Shown in pieces: positions 48,493-57,920 of a DNA stretch of 64,000 nt. The notes beneath the pieces are model-generated. The model did no database searches. It saw nothing but the letters and a program-made list of their open reading frames with translations, and had not been told where the DNA came from. The translations under genes and the position numbers were made by a program. This stretch comes from Bacteroidales bacterium. GTDB lineage: Bacteria > Bacteroidota > Bacteroidia > Bacteroidales > Prolixibacteraceae. The stretch covers positions 310,001 through 374,000 of the forward strand of contig JAAYDJ010000035.1 in NCBI GenBank assembly GCA_012729335.1, read 5' to 3'. Every line of letters starts with the position of its first letter. The first letter of the stretch is position 1.

Positions 48493-51400
48493 ATGAGAGC
48501 ATTATTTCTGCTGATTTTTGCGCTTTTGGGGGCCAATGCGCTCTCTGCCCGGATCCCGGAAGGAGTAAACGGCCCGGTCCTCAACGGTTTTGCAGAAAAG
48601 GTTGCCGGCCAGGATTTCAATTACCACTCATCGGTTCCCGATGCCCGGGAGTGCCTGCTGACCAGAGCCACCGACGGCCACTCCTTTGTCGAATGGGAAA
48701 CAGCACCGGTACTTGTGAAATCAGGAAAAATCCAGGTTCCGGTAACCCCCGGCGGCAATCCACTTTCCCCGTTGCCAGGTGAAGGAACAATCACCTTTGC
48801 CTGGCTGGCAGGCATCGGCTCCTCACCGGGAAATGCCCGCTTCGACCTTTCGGTCAACGGTCAGCCCCTGCTTTCCTTCTGGAGCGATGGGAAGGACGAG
48901 TGGTCCGTTGAGGAAGCCGGAGGGGCTACCCTCTCCTTCCGGAAGGAAATGACTGATCAGTATGGTGACAAATTCGGGTTTATGTTCCTGACAGTTCCGG
49001 CCTCAGGACTGGTAGCCGGGGAACCCCTTCACATCAGGGTCACCGGAGGAAACTTCGGAAAGACCTCCTGGTACATGACCTTTAAATTCCCCCTGAAAAG
49101 CGGGTTCAGCTTCAAGGCTCTCCCGGCTGTGATCCACCGGGGGGAAGAATCCTTTCAGGCAGGGATGGCCCAGATCCTCCACTTCGGGGAACCGGCAACA
49201 GCCCGCCTCATCATGGGCCGGAAAATCACCAGGGAGATTCCGGTCCGCTTCGGGTACAACCAGGTCTCCATCGATCTGCCCCAGGTCAGTCAACCTTCCA
49301 GAATGGGCTATCGTCTGGAACTTGCCGGAAAGAGGGAGAGCGGTGAAATCCTCCTGTCTCCCGTCAGGAAATGGAGGGTCAACTTTGTACAGCACTCCCA
49401 TACCGATATCGGCTATACCCGGCCCCAGACTGAAATTCTGGCGGAACACCTTCGCTATATCGATTATGCCCTGGACTATTGCGACCTCACCGATGGATTA
49501 CCAGAGGAGGCCCGTTTCCGGTGGAGTTGCGAAGCCTCCTGGGCCGTGGATGAGTATCTGAAATGCCGGCCTTCCTCCCAGGTGGAAAGACTTAGGAAAA
49601 GGGTAGCGGAGAAGCGCATCGAGATCACCGGCATGTACTTTAACTTCGATGAGCTTCCCGGTGAGCAGGTCCTGGCCGCTTCCCTGGCACCGCTGAAACG
49701 TTTCAGGGAGGCGGGACTGGAGGTGAAAACCGCCATGCAGAACGATGTCAACGGCATCGGCTGGTGCCTCAGTGAGTTCTTTCCCGGTCAGGGCATCCGC
49801 TATCTCCACATGGGCACACATGGTCACCGGGCTCTCATCTGCTTCGACAAGCCCACCCTTTTCTGGTGGGAATCCCCTTCGGGAAAGAGAATGCTGGCCT
49901 TCAGGGCTGAACATTACATGCTGGGAAACACCCTCTTCAGGATCCATGCGGGCGATTTCGGTAAATTTGAGGAGGAACTGCTCTCCTATCTCTCGTCGCT
50001 CGAGGCCAAAGGGTATCCCTGGGAGCTGATCTCCATCCAGCATTCGGGATACCTCACCGACAATGCGCCACCGTCGACGCTGGCCTGTGAGATGATCAGG
50101 CAGTGGAATGAGAAATATAGCTGGCCGAAGCTGCAAACGGCCACCGCCACGCAATTCTTCGAAGAGATGGAAGCAGACCACGGGAAGGAATTTCCGGTCA
50201 TCAGGGGGGCATGGCCCGACTGGTGGACCGATGGCTTCGGGGCCTCGGCGCGGGAAGTGGCGGCCGTGAGAACCGCGGCTGCCGACCTGGTGGCCCACAC
50301 GGCGGGAATGTCCATGGCGGCACTCCTGGGCGCACAAGTGCCCGGCAGCTATTCCGGCAGGGTGGATGCGACAAACGAAGCCTTGCTCTTCTACACGGAA
50401 CATACCGTGGGTTACCATGGCAGCGTCAGTGAACCGTTTCACAAAAACAGCATGGAACAGCGGGCCCTCAAGGAGTCCTATGCCTGGGAGGCCGCCCGCC
50501 GCGCGAAAATGACCGGCGAAATGACCATGGGACTGCTGCAATCTCACTTCAGCCGCGAAAAAGAAGCCTCCCTGCTGGTCTTCAATACCCTGAGCTTTCC
50601 GCGTAGCGGAGTGGTAACCGTCTATGCCGACCACCAGATCATCCCCAGGAATACTGACTTCACACTGACCACCCCCGACGGGAAGGATGCCAAAGCCCAA
50701 CCTCTTGAGAACTTCTCCGATGGCACCACCTGGGCCCTGTGGGTCGACTCCATTCCGGCCTTCGGATTCAGGAAATACACGATCAGACTGAACGAGAAGC
50801 CTTCAACGGATAAGACTTCAGAAGATATCCTGAGAACCTCCACCTTTGAAAACCAGTGGTACGCCCTGAGGGTCGACACGCTACGGGCAGCCATTGCCGG
50901 CTTGTATGACAAAACCCTGAGCCATGAAATCCTGGATCCCAAAGCCCCCTGGATGGGCGGGGAATTCATTTACGAGATCCTGGGCAACCGGGCCCAGATG
51001 GAAGCCTTCAAACTCGATAACTTCCACCGGGAAACCCCCGCCAACATCCGTTTTGACGGCTTCCGCAAGGGAGAGATCTGGAACACCTTTTTCTTCCGCG
51101 GGAATACCCCGGCCGCCATGAACGACGGCGATTTCCGGGTGGAGATCAGGGTTTTCAACACCGCCCCGAGGATCGACCTGGTGTACGACATCCACAAAAA
51201 ACTGGTCACTGATCCCGAAGGGATTTACATCGCCTTTCCCTTTTATCTCGACAAGGGACAGCTGGCCTTCGACGTTGCGGGCGGGGAAATCAGGGCCGGG
51301 ATAGATCAGATTCCGGGATCGGCCAACGACTGGAATACGGTGCAGAGTTATGCCCGTTTATACAACGACCAGGGACAGATCGTGCTCTCCTCGCCTGAAA

Positions 51401-51984
51401 TTCCCCTCATGCAGTTCGGGGGTATCCACACCGGCAGGTACCGCGCGGGGGCCCTTCCGGAAACCACCCATATCTTTGGCTGGCCCATGAACAACTACTG
51501 GACCACCAATTTCAATGCCTACCAGTTCGGAGGCCATACGTGGAGCTACTCCATGACGGGAATTTCCGGCAACCGCCAGGAGGAGGCCTCCCGGGCAGGG
51601 CAGTCCCTGAGCATACCCTTCCTGGCCCGATTGGTACCGGGAGTCGGAACCGATGCACATGAAGAAGGGAGAAGAGAAGAGAGGACTGCCGGAAGTCCCC
51701 GTAATAACCGGCAGGAAGCCCGAAGTGTCAGGCAGGTGGGCTCTTTCATTTCAGGGTGGCCTGAAAACCTCCTCCTCATCAGCATGAATCCTGATAAAGA
51801 GGGAAAATCGGCTCTCCTCCACCTTCGCGAAACCGCCGGAAAATCCGCAGTATTAAACCTCAGGAATGAAATCACGCGCACTTCAATGACCTGCACCCCT
51901 GCAGGTGTCAACGGGGAAATCCATCCTGAAGGTACACTTACCATAAAACCCTATGAATCAAGATTCTTCCGGGTTGAATTCTGA
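48493..51984 (+). CDS. GH38-family alpha-mannosidase-like protein, exported
   Basis: 1163 residues from ATG 48493, which gives a signal peptide (MRALFLLIFALLGANALSA); the ATG at 48469 only adds eight polar residues. A beta-rich N-terminal region (about 30-290) precedes the GH38 barrel: zinc-binding HSHTD at 301-305 (HSHTDIGYT) and the nucleophile candidate Asp418 in MQNDVNG. ELISIQHSGYLTDNAP and a long C-terminal beta-sandwich region (about 680-1160) follow. It would cut alpha-mannosides. The order HSHTDIGYT in place of the usual HxHxDxGW suggests a subfamily of its own. 51 bases upstream of GH2. Confidence 0.8.
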   Translation: MRALFLLIFALLGANALSARIPEGVNGPVLNGFAEKVAGQDFNYHSSVPDARECLLTRATDGHSFVEWETAPVLVKSGKIQVPVTPGGNPLSPLPGEGTITFAWLAGIGSSPGNARFDLSVNGQPLLSFWSDGKDEWSVEEAGGATLSFRKEMTDQYGDKFGFMFLTVPASGLVAGEPLHIRVTGGNFGKTSWYMTFKFPLKSGFSFKALPAVIHRGEESFQAGMAQILHFGEPATARLIMGRKITREIPVRFGYNQVSIDLPQVSQPSRMGYRLELAGKRESGEILLSPVRKWRVNFVQHSHTDIGYTRPQTEILAEHLRYIDYALDYCDLTDGLPEEARFRWSCEASWAVDEYLKCRPSSQVERLRKRVAEKRIEITGMYFNFDELPGEQVLAASLAPLKRFREAGLEVKTAMQNDVNGIGWCLSEFFPGQGIRYLHMGTHGHRALICFDKPTLFWWESPSGKRMLAFRAEHYMLGNTLFRIHAGDFGKFEEELLSYLSSLEAKGYPWELISIQHSGYLTDNAPPSTLACEMIRQWNEKYSWPKLQTATATQFFEEMEADHGKEFPVIRGAWPDWWTDGFGASAREVAAVRTAAADLVAHTAGMSMAALLGAQVPGSYSGRVDATNEALLFYTEHTVGYHGSVSEPFHKNSMEQRALKESYAWEAARRAKMTGEMTMGLLQSHFSREKEASLLVFNTLSFPRSGVVTVYADHQIIPRNTDFTLTTPDGKDAKAQPLENFSDGTTWALWVDSIPAFGFRKYTIRLNEKPSTDKTSEDILRTSTFENQWYALRVDTLRAAIAGLYDKTLSHEILDPKAPWMGGEFIYEILGNRAQMEAFKLDNFHRETPANIRFDGFRKGEIWNTFFFRGNTPAAMNDGDFRVEIRVFNTAPRIDLVYDIHKKLVTDPEGIYIAFPFYLDKGQLAFDVAGGEIRAGIDQIPGSANDWNTVQSYARLYNDQGQIVLSSPEIPLMQFGGIHTGRYRAGALPETTHIFGWPMNNYWTTNFNAYQFGGHTWSYSMTGISGNRQEEASRAGQSLSIPFLARLVPGVGTDAHEEGRREERTAGSPRNNRQEARSVRQVGSFISGWPENLLLISMNPDKEGKSALLHLRETAGKSAVLNLRNEITRTSMTCTPAGVNGEIHPEGTLTIKPYESRFFRVEF

Positions 51985-52035
51985 CCTATATTCCCTAACT
52001 TTAACCGCTCACCTTATAATCAAAAAATTAAACCT

Positions 52036-54465
52036 ATGAACCTGAGAAGCATTTTATTGACCCTTGTCTCCGGGTTGTTCCTGATCTCCTGTGCAAAAAG
52101 TGACCAGCCACGAGAGACGCTGCTGAATGCAGAATGGAAGTTTATCCGCGCCGATGTGGAGAACGGCCAGGATCCCGCTCTGGATGATTCCTCCTGGCGC
52201 AGCCTGGATCTGCCCCACGATTACAGCATAGAGGACCTTCCGGCTGAAGAAGGGGTAAAACAAATGGGGCCCTTCTCGGAGAAAAGCGCCGGCGGGGCAT
52301 CCACCGGCCATGTCGTGGGCGGAACCGCCTGGTATCGCAAACACTTCACCCTGAGTAAGGATGATCAGGATAAACTGGTGACCCTGCTTTTTGATGGTGT
52401 ATACATGGATGCCGACATCTGGATCAACGGCCATCACCTGGGGAAACAACCCTACGGCTATACAGCCTTCTCATACGACCTGACCCCCCGCCTCCTTCCC
52501 GCAGGTGAGGAGAATATTTTAGCCGTACAGGTCAAAAACGAAGGAAAAAACTCGCGTTGGTACAGTGGTTCCGGAATATACCGCGATGTGAAACTTATTA
52601 AGACCCCTTCCGTCCACCTGCCCCTGTGGGGGATTTATTTGACCACCCCTTCCGTGTCAGAGGAGAAAGCCGTGGTCAGGAGTGAGACCAGGGTAGCCAA
52701 CGGTTCCGGGGAAGAAAAAAGGGTTTTGGTAGCCACGAGGGTTAAAAACAGTGCCGGCAGGGAAGTGGCGGCGGTCACACAGGAGGTTCTCCTTGCCGCC
52801 GGTGCATCTCAGGCGGTGACCCTGGAAACCGAAGTAACCGCACCGGCCCTCTGGTCACCTGACGAGCCATCCCTTTATACCATGGAGGTGGAGATCGCCG
52901 AGGGCGGAAAAGTGCTGGATGCCGTGGAAGAGCGGTTCGGTATCAGGAGCATCGCCTTTTCCGCGGAAGAAGGCTTTCTTTTAAACGGGGAACCTGTTCT
53001 GCTGAAAGGGGGTTGCCTTCACCATGATAACGGTCCTCTGGGATCCGCGGCCTTCCGGACGGCTGAATTCCGGAGGGTGAAAACCATGAAGGAAGCCGGC
53101 TTCAATGCCATCCGCACCTCCCACAACCCTCCATCGCGCCATTTCCTTGATGCCTGTGACGCGCTGGGGATGCTCGTGATGGACGAATCCTTTGACCACT
53201 GGCAGAAACCCAAAAATCCGCAGGATTACCACCGGTTTTTCGATGAATGGTGGGAAAAGGATATTGAAGCAATGGTACTGCGTGACCGCAATCATCCTTC
53301 GGTGATCATATGGAGTGTCGGCAATGAGATCCAGGAGCGGGCCGACTCGTCGGGGCTGGCCATTTACAGGATGTTGTCGGAAAAGGTGAAATCCCTCGAC
53401 CATACCCGCCCCGTGACCCAGGCCGTATGCGGTTTCTGGGATAATCCCGGAAAAACCTGGGACGATACCGCGCCCACATTTGCACAGATGGACGTCCACG
53501 GGTACAACTACCAGTGGCAGCAGTATGAACCCGACCATGCCCGGTTCCCGGAACGCATCATGATCGGTACGGAGTCGGTGCCCAAGGAGGCTTTCGAAAA
53601 CTGGCAGATGGTGGAAAAACACCCTTATGTGATTGGTGATTTCGTATGGACCGGCATGGATTACCTGGGCGAATCGGGGATCGGCCATACCTGGTTTGAA
53701 GGCGACTCCTCGTTCTTCCTGCCTCCCTGGCCCTGGTTCAACGCCAACTGCGGCGACATCAGCATTACCGGCCATAAAAAGCCGCAGATGTTTTTCCGCG
53801 ACGTGGTCTGGCGCAACTCCCCCCTCGAGATGATGGTCCACGCTCCCCTTCCGGAGGGTAAAAAAGAGCTCCTCAGCTACTGGGGGTGGCCCGACGAGTG
53901 GAAATGCTGGAACTGGGAAGGCCACGAAGGAAAGAACTTCCGGGTATCGGTTTACACCCGCTGCGAACAGGTGCGCCTCGAACTCAACGGCGAGGTGATC
54001 GGCACTAAGGAGGTATCGGACAGCACAAAACTCACTGCGCAGTTCGAAGTGCCTTACCAGTCAGGCGAACTCACGGCCATTGGTCTCACCGGCGGCATAG
54101 AAGTCGCCCGGCAGGTGCTGAAAACCACCGGAAAAGCTTTTTCTGTCAGGGTGACTCCCGAGAAAGAGAGCCTCTCCCTGGCTGGGGATGACCTGGCCTA
54201 TTTCAATGTGGAGATTCTGGATGAGAACGGGAATTTAGTCCCTGACGCTTCGCTGCCGGTGGCACTGGAGATCACGGGTGGCCGGCTGCAGGCCGTAGGC
54301 AACGACCATCCAGCGGATATGCACAGCTTCCAGTTGCCCAGGGTAAACAGCTACAGGGGAAGATGCCAGGTGATCGTCAGGCCGGAAAAACCGGGAACCA
54401 TCACCATAACAGCCAATGCCGAAGGGGTGCAGGAAAGTACTTGTGCCGTCAGAGTCATCAAATAA
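52036..54465 (+). CDS. GH2 beta-galactosidase/beta-glycosidase lipoprotein with DUF4982-type C terminus
   Basis: 809 residues with lipobox LFLISC (Cys19). Sugar-binding jelly roll about 25-190 (DLPHDYSIEDL, NEGKNSRWYSGSGIYRDV), immunoglobulin-like domain to about 305, and barrel with RTSHNPPS, acid/base Glu431 (WSVGNEIQE) and nucleophile Glu513 (MIGTESVP). The C-terminal region includes a DUF4982-like part and a further Ig-like domain (about 700-809). Probably removes beta-galactose, beta-glucuronic acid or a related sugar; the family alone does not decide. Confidence 0.9.
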   Translation: MNLRSILLTLVSGLFLISCAKSDQPRETLLNAEWKFIRADVENGQDPALDDSSWRSLDLPHDYSIEDLPAEEGVKQMGPFSEKSAGGASTGHVVGGTAWYRKHFTLSKDDQDKLVTLLFDGVYMDADIWINGHHLGKQPYGYTAFSYDLTPRLLPAGEENILAVQVKNEGKNSRWYSGSGIYRDVKLIKTPSVHLPLWGIYLTTPSVSEEKAVVRSETRVANGSGEEKRVLVATRVKNSAGREVAAVTQEVLLAAGASQAVTLETEVTAPALWSPDEPSLYTMEVEIAEGGKVLDAVEERFGIRSIAFSAEEGFLLNGEPVLLKGGCLHHDNGPLGSAAFRTAEFRRVKTMKEAGFNAIRTSHNPPSRHFLDACDALGMLVMDESFDHWQKPKNPQDYHRFFDEWWEKDIEAMVLRDRNHPSVIIWSVGNEIQERADSSGLAIYRMLSEKVKSLDHTRPVTQAVCGFWDNPGKTWDDTAPTFAQMDVHGYNYQWQQYEPDHARFPERIMIGTESVPKEAFENWQMVEKHPYVIGDFVWTGMDYLGESGIGHTWFEGDSSFFLPPWPWFNANCGDISITGHKKPQMFFRDVVWRNSPLEMMVHAPLPEGKKELLSYWGWPDEWKCWNWEGHEGKNFRVSVYTRCEQVRLELNGEVIGTKEVSDSTKLTAQFEVPYQSGELTAIGLTGGIEVARQVLKTTGKAFSVRVTPEKESLSLAGDDLAYFNVEILDENGNLVPDASLPVALEITGGRLQAVGNDHPADMHSFQLPRVNSYRGRCQVIVRPEKPGTITITANAEGVQESTCAVRVIK

Positions 54466-54494
54466 TTGAAAATAACAACGCATGTCCTGTACCC

Positions 54495-55634
54495 ATGATG
54501 ACTAAAAAACAATTTCATACTGTCCGCCTGGGATCGATCGATGTCCTGCGGGGATTTGACCTTTTCTGTCTGACTTTTTTCCAGCCGGTGTTGATGGCGG
54601 TGAGCCGGGCTGCCGACCTTCCCTTCTTCCGGGCCATCACGCCTCAGTTTGAACATGTGGTATGGGAGGGTTTTGTCTTCTGGGATATGATCATGCCGCT
54701 CTTTATGTTCATGGCAGGGGCCAGCATGCCCTATGCCTTCGCCAAATATACCGGCCGCGACGGCCGCCATAAACTCTACCGGCGCATCCTCCGGCGGGTT
54801 CTCCTCCTTTGGGTCCTGGGCATGATCTGCCAGGGCAACCTCCTGGGCCTCAACCCGCAGAAGATCTACCTCTTCTCCAATACCCTTCAGGCCATCGCCA
54901 TCGGTTACCTTATTTCGGCCCTCTTATTTCTCCACTTCCGGGTGAGGTGGCAGATCCTGATATCGGCCCTTTTGCTGCTCACCTACTGGGCTTTACTCAC
55001 CTTTGTACAGGCAGGATCCTTCGGGGGTGGCAACTTCACCCCCGACTATAACCTGGCTGAATATATCGACCGGGTGGTCCTGGGCCGCTTCCGCGATGGA
55101 GTGACCGTCACCAATACAGGCCTTGACTTCGGGAATTACCGCTATACTTGGATCCTCAGCAGCCTTAACTTCGGGGTTACCGTGATGACCGGGGTCTTCG
55201 CCGGGCAGATCATGAAGGGGAACCTCCCCAAAATGCAGAAAGCGCAGTGGCTGGTCATCACGGGCATCGCCATGGTGGTGGCCGGGCTCCTCTGGGGATT
55301 GCAGATGCCGGTGATCAAGAAGATCTGGACCAGCTCTATGACCCTTTACAGCAGCGGCATCTGCTTCCTGCTCATGGCCCTCTCCTACTACCTGGTCGAC
55401 ATCCGCAACGGCGGCAAGTATCTCAACTGGCTGAAGATATATGGCATGAACTCCATTGCGGCCTACATGCTTTATTCGGTCATCAACTTCGGCAGTGTCT
55501 CCCGCTCCCTCTTCCACGGTACCGAACAGTACCTCGGTGGGTTCTACCCCGCCCTGATCACCCTCTCCAATGTCTCTTTTATCTTCCTTATCCTGTGGAT
55601 CATGTACCGGAGGAAGATCTTTCTGAAAGTATAA
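54495..55634 (+). CDS. DUF5009 / HGSNAT-like membrane acyltransferase
   Basis: 379 residues from ATG ATG at 54495; the longer frame runs back into the GH2 gene. RLGSIDVLRGFDLF at the N terminus and about ten hydrophobic helices match the DUF5009 group related to heparan-alpha-glucosaminide N-acetyltransferase. FWDMIMPLFMFMAGASMPYA in the second helix is typical. It may transfer acetyl groups across the inner membrane to a glycan. It follows GH2 by 29 bases and is the last gene of the GH29-to-DUF5009 run. Confidence 0.85.
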   Translation: MMTKKQFHTVRLGSIDVLRGFDLFCLTFFQPVLMAVSRAADLPFFRAITPQFEHVVWEGFVFWDMIMPLFMFMAGASMPYAFAKYTGRDGRHKLYRRILRRVLLLWVLGMICQGNLLGLNPQKIYLFSNTLQAIAIGYLISALLFLHFRVRWQILISALLLLTYWALLTFVQAGSFGGGNFTPDYNLAEYIDRVVLGRFRDGVTVTNTGLDFGNYRYTWILSSLNFGVTVMTGVFAGQIMKGNLPKMQKAQWLVITGIAMVVAGLLWGLQMPVIKKIWTSSMTLYSSGICFLLMALSYYLVDIRNGGKYLNWLKIYGMNSIAAYMLYSVINFGSVSRSLFHGTEQYLGGFYPALITLSNVSFIFLILWIMYRRKIFLKV

Positions 55635-55665
55635 AAAAAGCGCCATTCCTTCCGGAACAGCGCTT
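55633..55665 (-). terminator. Rho-independent terminator of tRNA-Val
   Basis: AAGCGC (55638-55643) and GCGCTT (55660-55665) pair, with a TTCCGGAA palindrome inside. Read on the minus strand it is followed by TTTTTTT and lies directly after the tRNA 3' end. It also lies just after the DUF5009 stop on the other strand. Confidence 0.8.
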
Positions 55666-55667
55666 CG

Positions 55668-55742
55668 TGGGTTGTACTGGATTCGAACCAGTGACCCCTA
55701 CCCTGTCAAGGTAATGCTCTAAACCAACTGAGCTAACAACCC
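55668..55742 (-). tRNA. tRNA-Val (anticodon GAC)
   Basis: 75 bases folding as a cloverleaf. Acceptor GGGTTGT pairs with ACAACCC, discriminator A; D arm AGCTCAGTTGGTTTAGAGC; anticodon stem TTACC/GGTAG with loop TTGACAG, so anticodon GAC (reads GUC and GUU); T arm CTGGTTCGAATCCAG. CCA is not encoded. Its own terminator follows. Confidence 0.96.
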
Positions 55743-55815
55743 GTAGGCGAACAGGCAGTGACCTATTCGCGCTGCAAAAATAGAAATTTTTTGAATTCGG
55801 TAAGAAAAATTTTAC

Positions 55816-57117
55816 TCAGAGCATAAACTTGAGCAAAAAGAGGGCGGCGAGCACCCAGGTGGTGACCGTGACTTCCTTCACTCTTCCGGTGAACAATTTG
55901 AGCAACACATAGGAGACCACGCCGAACATGATTCCTTCGGAGATGGAGAAGGACATGGGCATCATGATCATGGTCAGGAAGGCGGGTATGGATTCGGTGA
56001 AGTCTTCCATGGCGATGTTTTTGACCGGGGTCATCATCATGGCGCCGACGATGACCAGGGCCGGGGCGGTAGCCACGCCGGGGATCATCAGGAAAAGGGG
56101 CGACAGGAACAGGGCCGCAAAGAAGAGCAGGGCCACCGTCAGGGCAGTCAGTCCGGTTCTTCCGCCTTCATTTACCCCCGAGGCACTCTCCACATAAGTG
56201 GTCACGGTGCTGGTTCCCAGGGCCGACCCCAGGGTAGTGCCGATGGCGTCGGCGAAGAAGGCCTGTTTGACTCTTGGGACGCGACCTTTTTCATCAAGCA
56301 TATTGGCCTTGGAGGAAACCCCCACCAGGGTGCCCACGGTGTCGAACATGTCGACAAAGAGAAACGTGAAGACCACCAGCAGCATGTCAAGGGTGAAGAT
56401 CTGGCTGAATTCAAATTTCAGGAAGATCGGAGAAAGGGAGGGCGGAGCCCAGTTGGTGGTTCCGGGGAGGTGGGTGAGCCCGGCAGGAATTCCCAGCAGG
56501 GCACCGGCGGCAATCCCGATCAGCAGGGCACCCCTGACTTTCATGGCCAGCAGGGCACCGGTGAGCAGCAACGTGGCCAGCGCAATAGCCGGTCCGGGAT
56601 TCTCCCCGATGGAGGCAATGTCGCCCAATGCAAGAAATGTAGCCTCATTGCTGACCACGATCCCGGCATTCTTAAGTCCCATGAAGGCAATGAACAATCC
56701 GATCCCCACCGAGATGGCATGCTTCAGGTTAAGCGGAATGGAATTGACGATCATCTCACGTATATTGCCAGCCGTGAGCAGGATGAAGATCAATCCTTCG
56801 AGGAATACGGCCGTCAAAGCAAATTGCCAGGAGTGGCCCATCCCCAGCACTACAGTGTAGGCAAAAAAGGCATTCAGCCCCATCCCGGGTGCCAGGGCAA
56901 ACGGCAGTTTTGCCCATAAGGCCATGACCAGCGTGGCAACCACGGAAGAGATCACGGTAGCAGTGAAAACCGCCCCCTTGTCCATGCCCGTAGCACCCAG
57001 AATATCAGGATTCACGGCCAGAATATAGGCCATGGTCATAAATGTGGTCACACCCGCCAGAAGCTCCGTCCTGACCGTGGTGTTGTTCTCCTTTAGTTTG
57101 AAGTATTTCTCCAGCAT
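55816..57117 (-). CDS. NCS2 family purine permease
   Basis: 433 residues with 12-14 hydrophobic helices. ELLAGVTTFMTMAYILAVNP, ALAPGMGLNAFFAYTVV and VDMFDTVGTLVGVSSKANML are hallmarks of the AzgA/PbuG-type adenine, guanine and hypoxanthine transporters of the inner membrane. The DUF5020 gene lies 10 bases upstream on the same strand, probably the outer-membrane step of the same uptake route. Confidence 0.93.
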   Translation of the reverse strand: MLEKYFKLKENNTTVRTELLAGVTTFMTMAYILAVNPDILGATGMDKGAVFTATVISSVVATLVMALWAKLPFALAPGMGLNAFFAYTVVLGMGHSWQFALTAVFLEGLIFILLTAGNIREMIVNSIPLNLKHAISVGIGLFIAFMGLKNAGIVVSNEATFLALGDIASIGENPGPAIALATLLLTGALLAMKVRGALLIGIAAGALLGIPAGLTHLPGTTNWAPPSLSPIFLKFEFSQIFTLDMLLVVFTFLFVDMFDTVGTLVGVSSKANMLDEKGRVPRVKQAFFADAIGTTLGSALGTSTVTTYVESASGVNEGGRTGLTALTVALLFFAALFLSPLFLMIPGVATAPALVIVGAMMMTPVKNIAMEDFTESIPAFLTMIMMPMSFSISEGIMFGVVSYVLLKLFTGRVKEVTVTTWVLAALFLLKFML

Positions 57118-57127
57118 GCCTATTGTT

Positions 57128-57820
57128 TTACAAAGTATATTTCAGACCTATGGTAGGATTAACCTTGAAGCCCTTTTGGCCTGCAAAGTTGAGGGCACCT
57201 TCCACTTCACCCCCCACCGAGAAGTGAGGATTGAAATTGTACCAGAGCTGCGGCTCCGTCAAAAAGACGAATTTGGTGGTTTCATCCCCGAAGAGCATGT
57301 CTTCACGCCAAAAATCGGCAAACCCCGTAAAAGAAAGCTTCCCCTTCGCCATGTGCACAAACCATACACCGGTGAGCTGCCATGCGAAGTCATGTTTCCC
57401 CTGAATGTACTTGTGCATGGCCTGCAGGGTAAGACCTTTTGAAAAATCAGAGGCGTTGACAGAGTATTCAATACCATTGAGGAAAGCATCGTTGATCTGA
57501 TAGGCCCCCGACAGATCACCTGCCCGCCACTGGCCGAATCCCCCGTTGTACTCGGTATGGAAGGCCACCGGCGCATCCCAGAACTTCAGACCACGGGCAA
57601 TCTCCCAATAGGCCAGCGATACCCCTTTCACTCCCGGCACACTGCCGTAATCCATGTCAATGAAGAAAAATGTGCTCCCATATTGGTCGGGTTTGAACAT
57701 CTCCACCGTCGAGGTCAGATACCCCCGCCCCTTGCCGGCATCATAATGGAGTTGAACATTCTGTGCAAGTATTCCCGTCACGGGCCACAGAAACAGAAAA
57801 AAGATCAGCAGTTTTCTCAT
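57128..57820 (-). CDS. DUF5020 family outer-membrane protein
   Basis: 230 residues with a signal peptide (1-19, cleavage near ILAQ). Alternating hydrophobic strands with many aromatics (FFFIDMDYGS, FHTEYNGGFGQWR, FAWQLTGVWFVHM) and a C-terminal LKYTL suggest a small barrel of 10-12 strands. It fits DUF5020, which resembles the Tsx nucleoside channel. Ten bases ahead of the NCS2 permease, so the pair probably imports nucleobases or nucleosides. Confidence 0.8.
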   Translation of the reverse strand: MRKLLIFFLFLWPVTGILAQNVQLHYDAGKGRGYLTSTVEMFKPDQYGSTFFFIDMDYGSVPGVKGVSLAYWEIARGLKFWDAPVAFHTEYNGGFGQWRAGDLSGAYQINDAFLNGIEYSVNASDFSKGLTLQAMHKYIQGKHDFAWQLTGVWFVHMAKGKLSFTGFADFWREDMLFGDETTKFVFLTEPQLWYNFNPHFSVGGEVEGALNFAGQKGFKVNPTIGLKYTL

Positions 57821-57920
57821 AAAGTTATGTTAATTAAAGAATTTGTTAGACGCCGGCAAATAAAACACAAAAAAATAAAAGGAAAAATTGTTTATCTTGA
57901 AACCGGTAAAAATATAAGGT

